From Stutzerimonas stutzeri (lineage in GTDB: Bacteria > Pseudomonadota > Gammaproteobacteria > Pseudomonadales > Pseudomonadaceae), in assembly GCF_024448695.1 (NCBI RefSeq), contig NZ_JAMOHY010000001.1:186001-250000 (forward strand): DNA of 64,000 nt, read 5' to 3'. A program made the position numbers and the translations under genes. The notes beneath the pieces are model-generated. The model was not told the DNA's origin and did no database searches. It was given only the letters and a program-made list of their open reading frames with translations. Positions 1-8,737 of the stretch are shown piece after piece. Each line of letters opens with the position of its first letter. Position 1 is the first letter of the stretch.

Positions 1-925
1 CCGCTCCCTTGACCTGATAGAGAGCATCGTCAGCCAGGCGCAACAGTGTGCGGGGATCGATACAGTCCTCAGCCTGCCCCGGCACTCGTGTAACCAGACC
101 GATGCTTGTACCGACACGCACACCATCGGAAGACGAAACATTCAATGCTGCGACGCCTTCAATCACCTGTTGCGCCACCAGGCGAGCACCTTCGCCATCC
201 GTATCACGCAATACCAGCACAAACTCGTCGCCGCCATATCGAGCCGCCAGATCAGTCTCTCGTCGGGCACAGCTTTGCAGCACCGCAGCAATACGTGCCA
301 GCGCACGGTCACCGGCTAAATGCCCGAGGCTATCGTTGATCAATTTGAAATTATCCAGATCCACGATCAATAGGCTCAGCGGACTCACCGATCGCTGAGC
401 CCGACGCCAGCTTTTGGCCAAGAAGGTTTCGAAACGCCGGCGGTTGGCCAGTCCTGTCAAAGGATCGTGCTGTGCCGAATGTTCAACCGCCTGCTCGATC
501 AACTTGCGCTGAGTAATGTTCTGATGACTGACCACAAAGCAGCTGATGCCGGGATGCTGTACGGGTACTACGCGCATGATGAACCAACGCTGCTCGCTGG
601 GACTGTGGCAGGGGTACTCGCAATAAAAATGCTCAATTCGCCCGGATAGCACGGCCTCCAGCCCCGCAGCGATATCTGCAACATTGGCATCGCCACAGTG
701 GGTAGCCGTCTTGCAAACGCTCAGGTAGTTGTGGCCAATCCAGTCAAAATCGTAGGACAAGCCATTGTCATGCGCGAAATGACGCCAGCTTTTATTGACG
801 AACAGGATTCGCCCCTCAGGGTTAATCAGAGCGAATTGTTCCTCAAGCGAATCGAGCACGGCACGGTAAAAATCATTGCTCAAGGGACCGTCGCGCGCAG
901 TACCGTCCAGAAGCCCAGCGTCCAT
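1..925 (-). CDS. PAS-GGDEF diguanylate cyclase (3' end cut by window)
   Basis: Probable cytoplasmic diguanylate cyclase making c-di-GMP from two GTP. Translating the minus strand gives an N-terminal PAS-like region (about residues 15-135) followed by a GGDEF domain with the active-site motif ARYGGDEF. RETD, five residues before it, matches the RxxD product-inhibition site, so the enzyme should be active and feedback-inhibited. No membrane segment is seen. The start at 925 is preferred over an in-frame ATG at 940 because GGAGA lies five bases before it. The C-terminal end lies outside the window. Confidence 0.85.
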   Translation of the reverse strand, partial: MDAGLLDGTARDGPLSNDFYRAVLDSLEEQFALINPEGRILFVNKSWRHFAHDNGLSYDFDWIGHNYLSVCKTATHCGDANVADIAAGLEAVLSGRIEHFYCEYPCHSPSEQRWFIMRVVPVQHPGISCFVVSHQNITQRKLIEQAVEHSAQHDPLTGLANRRRFETFLAKSWRRAQRSVSPLSLLIVDLDNFKLINDSLGHLAGDRALARIAAVLQSCARRETDLAARYGGDEFVLVLRDTDGEGARLVAQQVIEGVAALNVSSSDGVRVGTSIGLVTRVPGQAEDCIDPRTLLRLADDALYQVKGA

Positions 926-1284
926 AAATGTCTCCGTCATCAATGATCGGTCGGGCGCACTGCCTCTCCTCGGAGCAGATAGCAGCTTGCCTGTACCGGA
1001 CACGCCGACCCTGTTCACATTCACGGAAAAGGCGTTGCGCTCGGCTGCACACCGAGGTTGCGCCATATGTTGGACAAAAACGAGGATATTAGACGGTCGA
1101 GGCTGAGCTGTCATAGCTCAGCCATACGCAAGCAGGTCATGGCATCACGGGCCGCGTCCGATATGACGCCTCCAGACGCCTGCCCGACCGCTTGGCAGAC
1201 GTGCCCCCACCAAGCCTTACCCTTGGCGCCGGATTAAAACCGACCGCACCGACCGATGCGAGTCGGTGCAATGCGGCTGCGCGG
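926..1284. other. Intergenic region, no gene seen
   Basis: No reading frame here has a convincing start or recognisable product. The right end holds the hairpin given separately as the chemoreceptor terminator. The left part should contain the promoter of the diguanylate cyclase gene, but no clear motif was recognised. Confidence 0.5.
1246..1269 (-). terminator. Terminator of the chemoreceptor gene
   Basis: GCACCGAC and GTCGGTGC form a perfect 8-bp stem around an 8-base loop just after the chemoreceptor stop. On the minus strand the stem is followed by GGTCGGTTTTAATCC, a short T-run, which fits a Rho-independent terminator. Confidence 0.6.
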
Positions 1285-2943
1285 TTAAACCTTGAACGCC
1301 TGTACCAGCGTATGCAGGCGATTGGCCAGGGCACTGAGTTCGCGGCTGGTTTCCACATTCTGGTGAGAGGCGTCGCTGGTTTCCTCTGCGATCCCGCTGA
1401 CGTTAGTGATGTTGCGGTTAATCTCTTCGGCCACGGAGCTCTGCTCCTCGGCGGCTGACGCGATCATGGCATTCATATCGTTGATGGTGGCCACGGCAGC
1501 GGTAATCTGTTGCAGCACGCGACCAGCCTCGGCCACCTGACTGCGGCCCGCTTCAGCCTTTTCGCAACTCTTCTCCATGACCTCAACCGCACGGCGCGCA
1601 CCACCCTGCACCTTCTCGATCATGCCCTGGATCTCTGCGGTGGAGTGCTGGGTACGGGAGGCGAGCGAGCGCACTTCGTCGGCTACCACGGCGAAGCCTC
1701 GACCTTGCTCGCCAGCACGGGCCGCTTCGATGGCGGCGTTAAGGGCCAGAAGGTTGGTCTGGTCTGCGATCCCGCGAATCACATCCACCACCGAACTGAT
1801 GGTGGCGCTGGCATTTTCCAACTCACCGATAACCGTGGCAGCGTGTTCAACCTCGCCGGCCAAGCTGTCAATCATCTGAATACTCTGAGTCACCACCTGC
1901 TGACCAAGCTCTGCTTCGCTGTCGGCTTTCTCGGCGGCGTGGGCAGCGCTGGCGGCATTGCTGGCGACGTCCTGCACAGTGGCGGACATCTCGTTCATGG
2001 CGGTGGCCACCTGGTCGATTTCCAAGTGCTGGCGATGAATGCCCTCTCCAGTCTGTCGGCTGACCGTGGCAGTCTGCTCGGCGGCGGCGGCCAGCTGCTC
2101 TACGGCCTTGGACAGCTCCCGGATGGTTTCCTGCATGTGGTCGGCCATCGCGTTGAAACAGTCGGCGATGTTGCCCAGCTCGTCCCGACCGCGGTATTCG
2201 ACACGATGCATCAGGTCGCCATCGGCCAAGCGTTTGCCGCCGTACAGCAAGGCATTCACGGCCTGACCAATACCCCACAGGGTGGCCCAGGCCAAGGCGG
2301 AAGAGAGAACCAGAGCCAGCACCAGCACCACGCCCAACCACAGCAGCAGAGTATCGAAGTGTTTCTCGGCAGAGGTGTAGGCGGTTACTGCATGGATATG
2401 CAGGTTATCGGAGTAGGCCTGCACCTTGTCGAAGGCAAGCGTGAAGGATGGCTGCAGCGTATCCAGTAGCAAACCATTGGCTTTCAGGTAATCACCGCCG
2501 CGCATTAGCTCCATGACCGGTCGCACGCCGCGATCCAGATAAAGGCTCACCGTACGCTGCATTTCCTCAGCAAGGGCACGCTCATTCTCATCCAGGTTCC
2601 CGGCTAGCAAGGTTTGCAGCAGCTGCTGGCTATTACCAACGCTCCGCTCGACGCTGTCGAAATGCATGCTCACATGGTGATTGTGGGCCTGCTCATAGTC
2701 GCTGCCGGGCGCATGCTGCAATGCCAGCAGCAACTGGGTACGTGCTTGATGCATTTCATTGACCAAGCGGCTGACCTGGTCACTCGGCAGCAACCCTTCG
2801 TAATAAAGATGCGTCAGATCGGTGTTACTGCTGCGCATGCCCGACAGGGCGAAGCCCACCATCAGAACCATCAGCATGCAAAGCAGTGTAATCAAAGCCA
2901 CCAAGCGGGCCTTGAGAGAAAAGCGGGTAAGCCATATGCGCAC
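1285..2943 (-). CDS. Methyl-accepting chemotaxis protein
   Basis: Inner-membrane chemoreceptor of 552 residues. A first membrane segment (about 10-30) and a second (about 195-220) enclose a periplasmic helical sensor region of the four-helix-bundle size. A HAMP domain follows, then the cytoplasmic signalling rod with the conserved hairpin tip beginning [19 protein letters not shown] near residue 393. The ligand cannot be told from the sequence. The start is GTG, with AAGG about ten bases upstream; the next in-frame Met lies inside the first membrane segment. It is monocistronic with its own terminator. Confidence 0.92.
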   Translation of the reverse strand: MRIWLTRFSLKARLVALITLLCMLMVLMVGFALSGMRSSNTDLTHLYYEGLLPSDQVSRLVNEMHQARTQLLLALQHAPGSDYEQAHNHHVSMHFDSVERSVGNSQQLLQTLLAGNLDENERALAEEMQRTVSLYLDRGVRPVMELMRGGDYLKANGLLLDTLQPSFTLAFDKVQAYSDNLHIHAVTAYTSAEKHFDTLLLWLGVVLVLALVLSSALAWATLWGIGQAVNALLYGGKRLADGDLMHRVEYRGRDELGNIADCFNAMADHMQETIRELSKAVEQLAAAAEQTATVSRQTGEGIHRQHLEIDQVATAMNEMSATVQDVASNAASAAHAAEKADSEAELGQQVVTQSIQMIDSLAGEVEHAATVIGELENASATISSVVDVIRGIADQTNLLALNAAIEAARAGEQGRGFAVVADEVRSLASRTQHSTAEIQGMIEKVQGGARRAVEVMEKSCEKAEAGRSQVAEAGRVLQQITAAVATINDMNAMIASAAEEQSSVAEEINRNITNVSGIAEETSDASHQNVETSRELSALANRLHTLVQAFKV

Positions 2944-3169
2944 GTCAAAAGCCTTGATTGTTAGAGATTTTTGTCAGGTTAAGGCTTTTTGCCATCTTCG
3001 AGATGCTGTACGTCAAAAGGAACCGATATTTCGGCAACCGTGCTCGGCATAAGGCTTTATTCCTGCCCTCGCGGGGTGTAGCACCCCCGATTAGACCGTC
3101 CCTCCTGTACTGTCAGTCTGGCAGTCACGAAGGTTGATTGCGCCTAATGCTGTGGATGCGCAGCCCGGC

Positions 3170-4147
3170 TCACGTATCCAGATGACCCGCTAAAAACTGC
3201 GTCAGCCTGGACTGCATGAACCGCGGCTCGTCGCCCAGATTGGCGACAGGGGACCCCTTAAGCTGCTCTGCGACCAGCTCTGCTCCCGCCCCGGCCAGCG
3301 CCAGAGGGCAGTCGATGGTAAGCGCAAGCTTGTTCAGCTGGCCCAGAAGCGCGAGGGAGGGAGGAGCAGGTGCAAAAAGCACCAGCGCCCTGGGCTGAAT
3401 AGCCTGACAGAGCAGCGACATCTCATTGAGCGGCTGGCCCAGCGGTAGCACCCTCACCGCGCCGTTGTCACCGCCTAGCAGTAAGCCCGTGACCAGCAGT
3501 TCCAGTTCACGACACTGCTCGGGCAGTGCGGCGAGCAACACGCAATGATCTGCACCGCGCCGCACAAACTGCAGGCGCTGCAGCACGCGCGCACGGAGAA
3601 AAGCGTCATAGAACAACCACTGACTCAGTTGACCGAAGCCGGTCTGATGCAGAAGCTCCTGCCACAGGGGCAGCAGCACCCGGGCAAAGACCTGCGAGGT
3701 CGGGTAGGTCGAGAAAACCTGCCCGTACAGCTGTTCGAGACGAACCTCATCGAATGTCGCAAGCGCCTGACGAATACCCGCCTGCCACTCAAGCCACTCT
3801 GAAGTATCTGATGAAACATCGTCTGCAATCACCGAAGCGACTGCAATCGGGGGAGGGGCATCGTTCTGGGCCGGTCGACTGCGCGCCAGAAGCGTCCCGA
3901 CCTTGCTCACCGCCACACCACGCTCGGTCCAGGACAGGATGTCGCGAATAGTCGCCACGTCGTCCAGCGAATAGAGGCGATGCCCGCCTTCGGTCCGCAG
4001 CGGCTGAATCAGACCGTAGCGCCGCTCCCAGGCACGCAGCGTGACCGGATTGACCCCGGTCAGACGCACAACCTCGCGGATGGGTAGCAACTCCTGGCTG
4101 GCAGAATGCTCGGGGACGATGAAAAGAGGCTCAGGTCGCTCGGTCAT
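3170..4147 (-). CDS. LitR/PplR-type MerR transcriptional regulator
   Basis: DNA-binding regulator of 325 residues. The N-terminal MerR helix-turn-helix contains GVNPVTLRAWERRYGLIQP, followed by the wing GGHRLYSLDDV. The C-terminal half resembles the helical and Rossmann-like B12-binding region of CarH/LitR proteins. The His motif that coordinates cobalamin in class I members is not visible, so this fits the class II (B12-independent) group. In P. putida such proteins (PplR) work with a neighbouring short LOV protein, and here a LOV gene is divergently transcribed 170 bp away with a matching operator between them. The ATG at 4147 is chosen; a TTG four codons upstream is less likely. A close paralog lies at 9694. 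Confidence 0.85.
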   Translation of the reverse strand: MTERPEPLFIVPEHSASQELLPIREVVRLTGVNPVTLRAWERRYGLIQPLRTEGGHRLYSLDDVATIRDILSWTERGVAVSKVGTLLARSRPAQNDAPPPIAVASVIADDVSSDTSEWLEWQAGIRQALATFDEVRLEQLYGQVFSTYPTSQVFARVLLPLWQELLHQTGFGQLSQWLFYDAFLRARVLQRLQFVRRGADHCVLLAALPEQCRELELLVTGLLLGGDNGAVRVLPLGQPLNEMSLLCQAIQPRALVLFAPAPPSLALLGQLNKLALTIDCPLALAGAGAELVAEQLKGSPVANLGDEPRFMQSRLTQFLAGHLDT

Positions 4148-4182
4148 GAAAAGGGTCAACCCTGGTGTATGGGTGGCGATAT

Positions 4183-4206
4183 TGTACAGGCGGCAGCATT
4201 TGTAGA
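4183..4206. promoter_or_regulatory. Candidate PplR/LitR operator between regulator and LOV gene
   Basis: TGTACA, twelve bases, then TGTAGA: one mismatch to the P. putida PplR1 consensus T(G/A)TACA-N12-TGTA(C/T)A as I recall it. It lies in the divergent promoter region, which suggests autoregulation and co-regulation of both genes. Confidence 0.55.
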
Positions 4207-4316
4207 ACGTAGCATGACCTGCAGCGATCCTAAAAAAACCATCAACAGGTTTGGCAACGCGGCGCTATTCGATCAAGCTGATCTAGAATGCTGCAATCCG
4301 TATCGAGAGCCTGAGC

Positions 4317-4769
4317 ATGATCAACGCAAAACTGCTGCAACTGGTAGTTGAAGCATCCAACGATGGCATTGTGGTCGCCGAGCAGGAAGGTGACGACAAT
4401 ATCCTGATCTACGCCAATCCCGCCTTCCAGCGCCTGACCGGCTACGCGGTGGATGACATCCTCTATCAGGACTGCCGCTTCCTGCAGGGTGACGACCGGG
4501 AGCAACCCGGCCTGACAGCAATCCGCGAGGCGGTCCGGAAGCTGCAACCCTGCCGCCAGATCATCCGCAATTATCGCCAGGATGGCAGTGCCTTCTGGAA
4601 TGAGCTGTCAATTACACCTGTCTTCAACGAAGCCGATCAGCTCACCTACTTCATCGGTATCCAGAAGGATGTCAGCGTCGAAGTCCAGGCCACCGAGCGA
4701 GTACGCGAACTGGAAGCGGAAGTCGCCCTGCTGAAGAGCCAACTGGCTCAACTGCAAGACAAGGCCTGA
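4317..4769 (+). CDS. Short LOV blue-light photoreceptor
   Basis: Cytoplasmic 150-residue flavin photoreceptor made of one LOV core and a C-terminal coiled-coil-like helix (about 120-150), with no output domain. The LOV motif is QDCRFLQGDD, placing the photoactive Cys at residue 53. The flavin-contact segments NYRQDGSAFWNELSI and YFIGIQKDVS are present. Length, Cys position and sequence closely match PpSB1-LOV of P. putida from memory. In that species short LOV proteins are required for light-induced transcription together with PplR regulators. The gene is divergent from such a regulator and the start is preceded by GAGAG. Confidence 0.92.
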   Translation: MINAKLLQLVVEASNDGIVVAEQEGDDNILIYANPAFQRLTGYAVDDILYQDCRFLQGDDREQPGLTAIREAVRKLQPCRQIIRNYRQDGSAFWNELSITPVFNEADQLTYFIGIQKDVSVEVQATERVRELEAEVALLKSQLAQLQDKA

Positions 4770-5281
4770 CGACATCTGGCGGGCCTGGCTCAGTCCGTTC
4801 GACGGCAGCACTGACAGCCTTTTCAGTCCTCCATGAGCAGATGCATTCGCAGCCACGATCAGCGTGCCCTGCCGGGGTTTCGCTGCAACCTGCAATAAGC
4901 ACCTGCAGCATCTCATTTCTGCCTGATTCTCCCTCCAGCCGAGCCTCGGCGGGCTCGAGCCGCGCACCCGCGAATGCCTGTAGCCACAAAAAGCCAGACA
5001 CTCAGCCAGCGACTTTCTGTACAAATCTCCTAAACCCTATACATATCTTATTGCTTGTATAGTATTTCGCATCATTGTAATCTCCAGTTGCAACCGGGAA
5101 GTCTGGCTTTTCGCCATCCGGTCACTGGCAATTCAGGCTGTGTCTATCGAGGAAAGCTGTACAGAAGAACGCTGCACACAACCGTGCGATGACTGTTACA
5201 GCCTCTCCGATGCATCAGATGCCTGCCGGTTTCGGTCAGTCGAATCCACCCACAGCAGCACCACCTTTCGGAGTACGACGC
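4770..5281. other. Long intergenic leader upstream of PAS chemoreceptor
   Basis: No supported gene. The right half carries the light-operator match at 5038-5061, and about 220 bases separate it from the chemoreceptor start. An in-frame upstream ATG at 5189 lacks a ribosome-binding site, so the transcript probably has a long 5' leader. Confidence 0.5.
5038..5061. promoter_or_regulatory. Candidate PplR/LitR operator upstream of PAS chemoreceptor
   Basis: TATACA, twelve bases, then TGTATA: an exact match to the recalled PplR1 consensus. A further TGTACA half-site lies at 5018-5023. The nearest downstream gene is the PAS-PAS chemoreceptor at 5282. Confidence 0.6.
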
Positions 5282-6610
5282 ATGTTTATGCGCACCCGCA
5301 CATTCAACGACACCTTGCGCGAGTGCCAGGCGCAGCGGGCGGTTTTCGAAGACGAGCATGGCGCTCTGCGTGGCGCGATGGCGGTCGTCGAATTCAGTCC
5401 GGAGGGCCTGGTGCTGGATGCCAATCCGCTGTCTCTGACACTGCTGGGTTATACGCTGAACCAGATTCGCGGCCAGCATCATCAGGTGCTCTGTGACCCT
5501 GCCCATGCGCGCAGTCGCCAGTACTCGGAGTTCTGGCAAGGGCTTCGGCTGGGGCGCAGCGTGAGCGACCGGGTGCTGCGACTAGGCCGGGACGGACGAC
5601 AGCTCTGGCTACAGGCCAGCTACATTCCGGTACGTGACGCCAGCGGCAACGTGCAACGCATTATCGAGCTGGCGAGCGACATTACCGAGCAGACTTTACG
5701 CGCACAGACCGACGCCAGTTTCATGCAGGCGGTCGACCGCTCCATGGCAGTTATCGAGTTTGATCTGCGCGGTGAGGTCGTCAATGCCAACTCGAATTTC
5801 CTGCAGGTCATGGGCTATCGCCTGGAAGAAATTCGCGGCAAGCACCATCATCTGTTCTGCCAGCCCGAGGAAGTACAAAGTGAAGCCTATCGCCACTTCT
5901 GGGCGGGCCTGAACCGCGGCGAGTTCAGCTCGGGCCTGTTCAAGCGGCTCAACAAACAGGGCTCAGAGGTCTGGCTGCAAGCCACTTACAACCCGCTCTA
6001 CGACACCCAGGGCAAGCTGTACGGGGTGGTCAAATTCGCTACCGACATCACGCTACAGGTCGAGCAGCGCGAAGCCGAAACCAGAGCCGCGCAACTGGCT
6101 TTTGACACCTCACGAAAAACTGACGAACACGCTCGTCAGGGCGCTGCGGTGGTACAGCAGACGGTCAGCGTGGTGCAAAGCATCGCCGACGAACTGCAGC
6201 AGGTGGCTCAGGGTATCGGGGCATTGAGCGCCCAGTCCGAAGAGATTGGCAGCATCGTCGATGCGATTCGCGGCATCGCCGAACAGACCAACCTGCTTGC
6301 ACTCAATGCAGCCATTGAAGCGGCCCGTGCCGGCGAGCAGGGTCGCGGCTTTGCAGTAGTCGCCGACGAAGTGCGCAACCTGGCCCGACGCACCAGCCAG
6401 GCAACCGTGGCCATTACCGAGGTGGTCGGCAAGAATCGCGAACTGGCCAGGGAGGCGGCAGGCAGCATGCAGTCCAGCACGCTCAAGGCAGAACAGGGCG
6501 TGAACCTTGCCAACCAGGCCGGAACGGTCATCCTCGACATCCAGCACGGCGCCCAGCAGGTCGTGGAAGTCATCGGCCAGTTCGCCCAGACCCTGGACCG
6601 GCACCGCTGA
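5282..6610 (+). CDS. PAS-PAS methyl-accepting chemotaxis protein (BdlA-like)
   Basis: Soluble chemoreceptor-type signal transducer of 442 residues: two PAS domains (about 20-125 and 145-245), then an MCP signalling domain with the hairpin-tip motif near residues 334-365. There is no transmembrane segment or HAMP domain. The layout is that of BdlA, the biofilm-dispersal protein of P. aeruginosa. Both PAS domains carry GYxLxxIRGxHH-type segments typical of heme or flavin PAS domains, but the cofactor is not certain. The start at 5282 has GGAG eight bases upstream. A candidate light operator precedes the gene. Confidence 0.88.
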   Translation: MFMRTRTFNDTLRECQAQRAVFEDEHGALRGAMAVVEFSPEGLVLDANPLSLTLLGYTLNQIRGQHHQVLCDPAHARSRQYSEFWQGLRLGRSVSDRVLRLGRDGRQLWLQASYIPVRDASGNVQRIIELASDITEQTLRAQTDASFMQAVDRSMAVIEFDLRGEVVNANSNFLQVMGYRLEEIRGKHHHLFCQPEEVQSEAYRHFWAGLNRGEFSSGLFKRLNKQGSEVWLQATYNPLYDTQGKLYGVVKFATDITLQVEQREAETRAAQLAFDTSRKTDEHARQGAAVVQQTVSVVQSIADELQQVAQGIGALSAQSEEIGSIVDAIRGIAEQTNLLALNAAIEAARAGEQGRGFAVVADEVRNLARRTSQATVAITEVVGKNRELAREAAGSMQSSTLKAEQGVNLANQAGTVILDIQHGAQQVVEVIGQFAQTLDRHR

Positions 6611-6759
6611 CAGCGCCTTGACCAGCAGGGCGACACGCTCAAGCGTCGTCCAGCCGAAAATAGGCTTCACTAGCAGGTATCCCAGCATCGGATAGCGCCG
6701 CGGTCATCATGCGGAAAATCTGCACTGGGCCCGAAACGAATCACCACGCAGGAGGATGT

Positions 6760-7674
6760 ATGCGGATTCTATTGAGCGGAGGGACCGGGCTGATTGGCCG
6801 TGCACTCTGTCGTCGGTGGCTGCAGGAAGGGCACGAACTGCTGGTCTGGAGTCGGCGTCCGGAACAGGTGCCGCAGCTGTGCGGTGCAGCCGTACGTGGC
6901 GTGGCCAGTCTGGAGGAGCTGGGCGATATCGAGCTGCACGCCGTGATCAATCTGGCCGGTGCGCCCATTGCCGAACGCCACTGGACTCGCCGCCGCAAGG
7001 CCTTGCTGTGGGACAGCCGCATCCACCTGACAGAACGTCTGGTCGAGTGGCTGGCCGGGCTGTCCAGACGCCCGCCCGTGCTGATCTCCGGTTCTGCCGT
7101 AGGCTGGTATGGGGATGGTGGCGAGCGACTGCTGCATGAGACGGACACACCGCAATCCAGCGATTTCGCCAGCCAGCTATGCATCGCCTGGGAAGAAAGC
7201 GCGCAGCGTGCCCAGGAGCTGGGCATGCGTGTCGTGCTGGTTCGTACCGGGCTGGTGCTGGCCCGCAATGGCGGTTTTCTTGCTCGGCTGTTACCGCCCT
7301 TTCGCCTGGGGCTGGGAGGGCGGATCGGCTCGGGGCGACAGTGGATGCCCTGGATTCATCTGCATGATCAGGTCGCGCTGGTGGATTTTCTCTTGCGCCA
7401 TCCCTCTGCCAGCGGTGCCTATAACGCCTGCGCGCCGCAACCCGTACGCAACGCCGAGTTCACCCGCTGCCTGGCGCAGGCGCTGCACAGGCCGGCACTG
7501 CTGCCGCTGCCGGCACCTGTGCTGCGCGTCGGTTTTGGCGAGCTGTCCGGGCTGTTGCTGGGTGGCCAGCATGTACTGCCCGAACGGCTGCAAGCCGAGG
7601 GCTTCGAGTTTCGTTTCACTGAGCTGTCAGCGGCTCTGGCCGATCTGCTGGAGGGCAAGAATGCTGAGCGCTGA
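6760..7674 (+). CDS. yfcH: TIGR01777-family epimerase-like protein YfcH
   Basis: Predicted NAD(P)-binding SDR-type epimerase of 304 residues; the substrate is unknown for the family. The N-terminal MRILLSGGTGLIGRALC is the Rossmann dinucleotide motif, and the C-terminal part has the GGQHVLPERLQAEGFEFRF segment usual for this family. The start is fixed by AGGAGG ending five bases before the ATG; an upstream in-frame start lacks this. The gene is convergent with the EAL gene. In several Pseudomonas this family neighbours light-stress genes, but its role here is inference. Confidence 0.88.
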   Translation: MRILLSGGTGLIGRALCRRWLQEGHELLVWSRRPEQVPQLCGAAVRGVASLEELGDIELHAVINLAGAPIAERHWTRRRKALLWDSRIHLTERLVEWLAGLSRRPPVLISGSAVGWYGDGGERLLHETDTPQSSDFASQLCIAWEESAQRAQELGMRVVLVRTGLVLARNGGFLARLLPPFRLGLGGRIGSGRQWMPWIHLHDQVALVDFLLRHPSASGAYNACAPQPVRNAEFTRCLAQALHRPALLPLPAPVLRVGFGELSGLLLGGQHVLPERLQAEGFEFRFTELSAALADLLEGKNAER

Positions 7675-7691
7675 GCATGGCTTGCTCAGCG
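7669..7691. terminator. Hairpin between convergent yfcH and EAL genes
   Basis: CGCTGAGC and GCTCAGCG pair perfectly around a 7-base loop and overlap the yfcH stop codon. No strong T-run follows, so function as a terminator is only likely. Confidence 0.4.
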
Positions 7692-7736
7692 CGGCGGACA
7701 AAGACTGCTGAACCAGCCGATGCCGCGCCTGCGGCG

Positions 7737-8495
7737 TCAGCCCGCCGGCCAGTTCACTTCCGGCAGCGCCTCGAACGCCGGGCGGGCGAACAGATAACCC
7801 TGGAACAGATAAATGCCCAGCCCCTGCAACTGACGAAGCTCGCCCGGCGTTTCGATACCTTCGGCAATCACCTCGATGTTCAGCACGCGACACACCCCGA
7901 GAATGCCCTGAACGATGGCCTGGCGCACCGGATCGGTGTCGATGCTACGCACCAGTGCCATGTCCAGCTTGATGATGTCTGGCTGGAACTCGGCCAGCAG
8001 GTTGAGCCCGGAATAGCCGGCGCCGAAGTCATCAATGGCGGTCTTGAATTTCTGCCGCTGATACTCGTGGATGATGCCTTTGAGATGCTCCTTGTCCACC
8101 AGCTCTTCACTTTCGGTGATCTCGAAGATGATCCGCTCGGTAGGGAAATCGAAGCGTCGCGCGGCTTGCAGGGTGGCGCGGATACAGGTGGCGGCCTGAT
8201 ACACCGCATTGGGCAGAAAATTGATGCTCAGCAAACAGGGCATCTGCAAGCGGGCCGCCAATTCCACTGCCTTGACCCGGCAAGCCTGATCAAAAGCGTA
8301 ACGGTTCTGTTCGTTGACCCGGCTAAGGATACTTGCCGCACCGCTGCCGTCGGTCCCCCGCACCAGTGCCTCATAGGCATACAGGCTGTTGTCCCGCAGA
8401 TCGACTATAGGCTGAAACGCCATGCTGAACTCGAAGCCCAGCGCCTGCCCGTCTTGACAGTGAGAGCAGGGGGGAATCGGGGTTTGTTCGCTCAT
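7737..8495 (-). CDS. Stand-alone EAL c-di-GMP phosphodiesterase
   Basis: Probable cytoplasmic phosphodiesterase hydrolysing c-di-GMP to pGpG. It is 252 residues long and consists almost only of an EAL domain. The catalytic elements are all present: YEALVRG, SINFLPN, FEITESE, IDDFGAG, KLDMALVR, AEGIET and FQGYLFARP. No sensor domain or membrane segment is seen, so control is likely transcriptional. Its promoter region is shared with the photolyase operon and holds two light-operator matches. The ATG at 8495 is preferred; an in-frame start at 8588 would overlap the promoter region. Confidence 0.88.
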   Translation of the reverse strand: MSEQTPIPPCSHCQDGQALGFEFSMAFQPIVDLRDNSLYAYEALVRGTDGSGAASILSRVNEQNRYAFDQACRVKAVELAARLQMPCLLSINFLPNAVYQAATCIRATLQAARRFDFPTERIIFEITESEELVDKEHLKGIIHEYQRQKFKTAIDDFGAGYSGLNLLAEFQPDIIKLDMALVRSIDTDPVRQAIVQGILGVCRVLNIEVIAEGIETPGELRQLQGLGIYLFQGYLFARPAFEALPEVNWPAG

Positions 8496-8646
8496 GCCGG
8501 AAATATCCAATAAGAAGTCAAAATTCACTGTTCGAGGGTGCCGGAACCTGGTCTGGCTGTCTCGTTGCGGGCAACGCAACGGGCACACCCTGCTCAGTCT
8601 AACCGGCCCAGCTGATTTGGAGCCTGTGTCTACTTGCCAGCAAATC

Positions 8647-8670
8647 TATACAAAGCAGTTGACTTGTACA
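8647..8670. promoter_or_regulatory. Candidate PplR/LitR operator 1 in EAL/photolyase-operon region
   Basis: TATACA, twelve bases, then TGTACA: an exact match to the recalled PplR1 consensus. It contains TTGACT, a possible -35 element for the rightward operon, next to an AT-rich stretch. Confidence 0.65.
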
Positions 8671-8695
8671 ATATAAATTATATTCTGGACGAAAC

Positions 8696-8719
8696 TGTAC
8701 AACCAGTTCAGTCCGTACA
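8696..8719. promoter_or_regulatory. Candidate PplR/LitR operator 2 in EAL/photolyase-operon region
   Basis: TGTACA, twelve bases, then CGTACA: one mismatch to the recalled consensus. It lies 26 bases from operator 1 and just upstream of the operon's first start codon. Two operators between divergent genes suggest independent control of each direction or cooperative binding. Confidence 0.5.
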
Positions 8720-8737
8720 AGTCACGTAGAGGTTTCC

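Noticed and set aside
4166-4188. TGTATG and TGTACA pair as the regulator-LOV operator
   Set aside because: Spacing is 11 and the first half-site is imperfect; the pair at 4183-4206 fits better.
5018-5043. TGTACA and TATACA pair upstream of the PAS chemoreceptor as the operator
   Set aside because: Spacing is 14; the overlapping TATACA-N12-TGTATA pair matches exactly.
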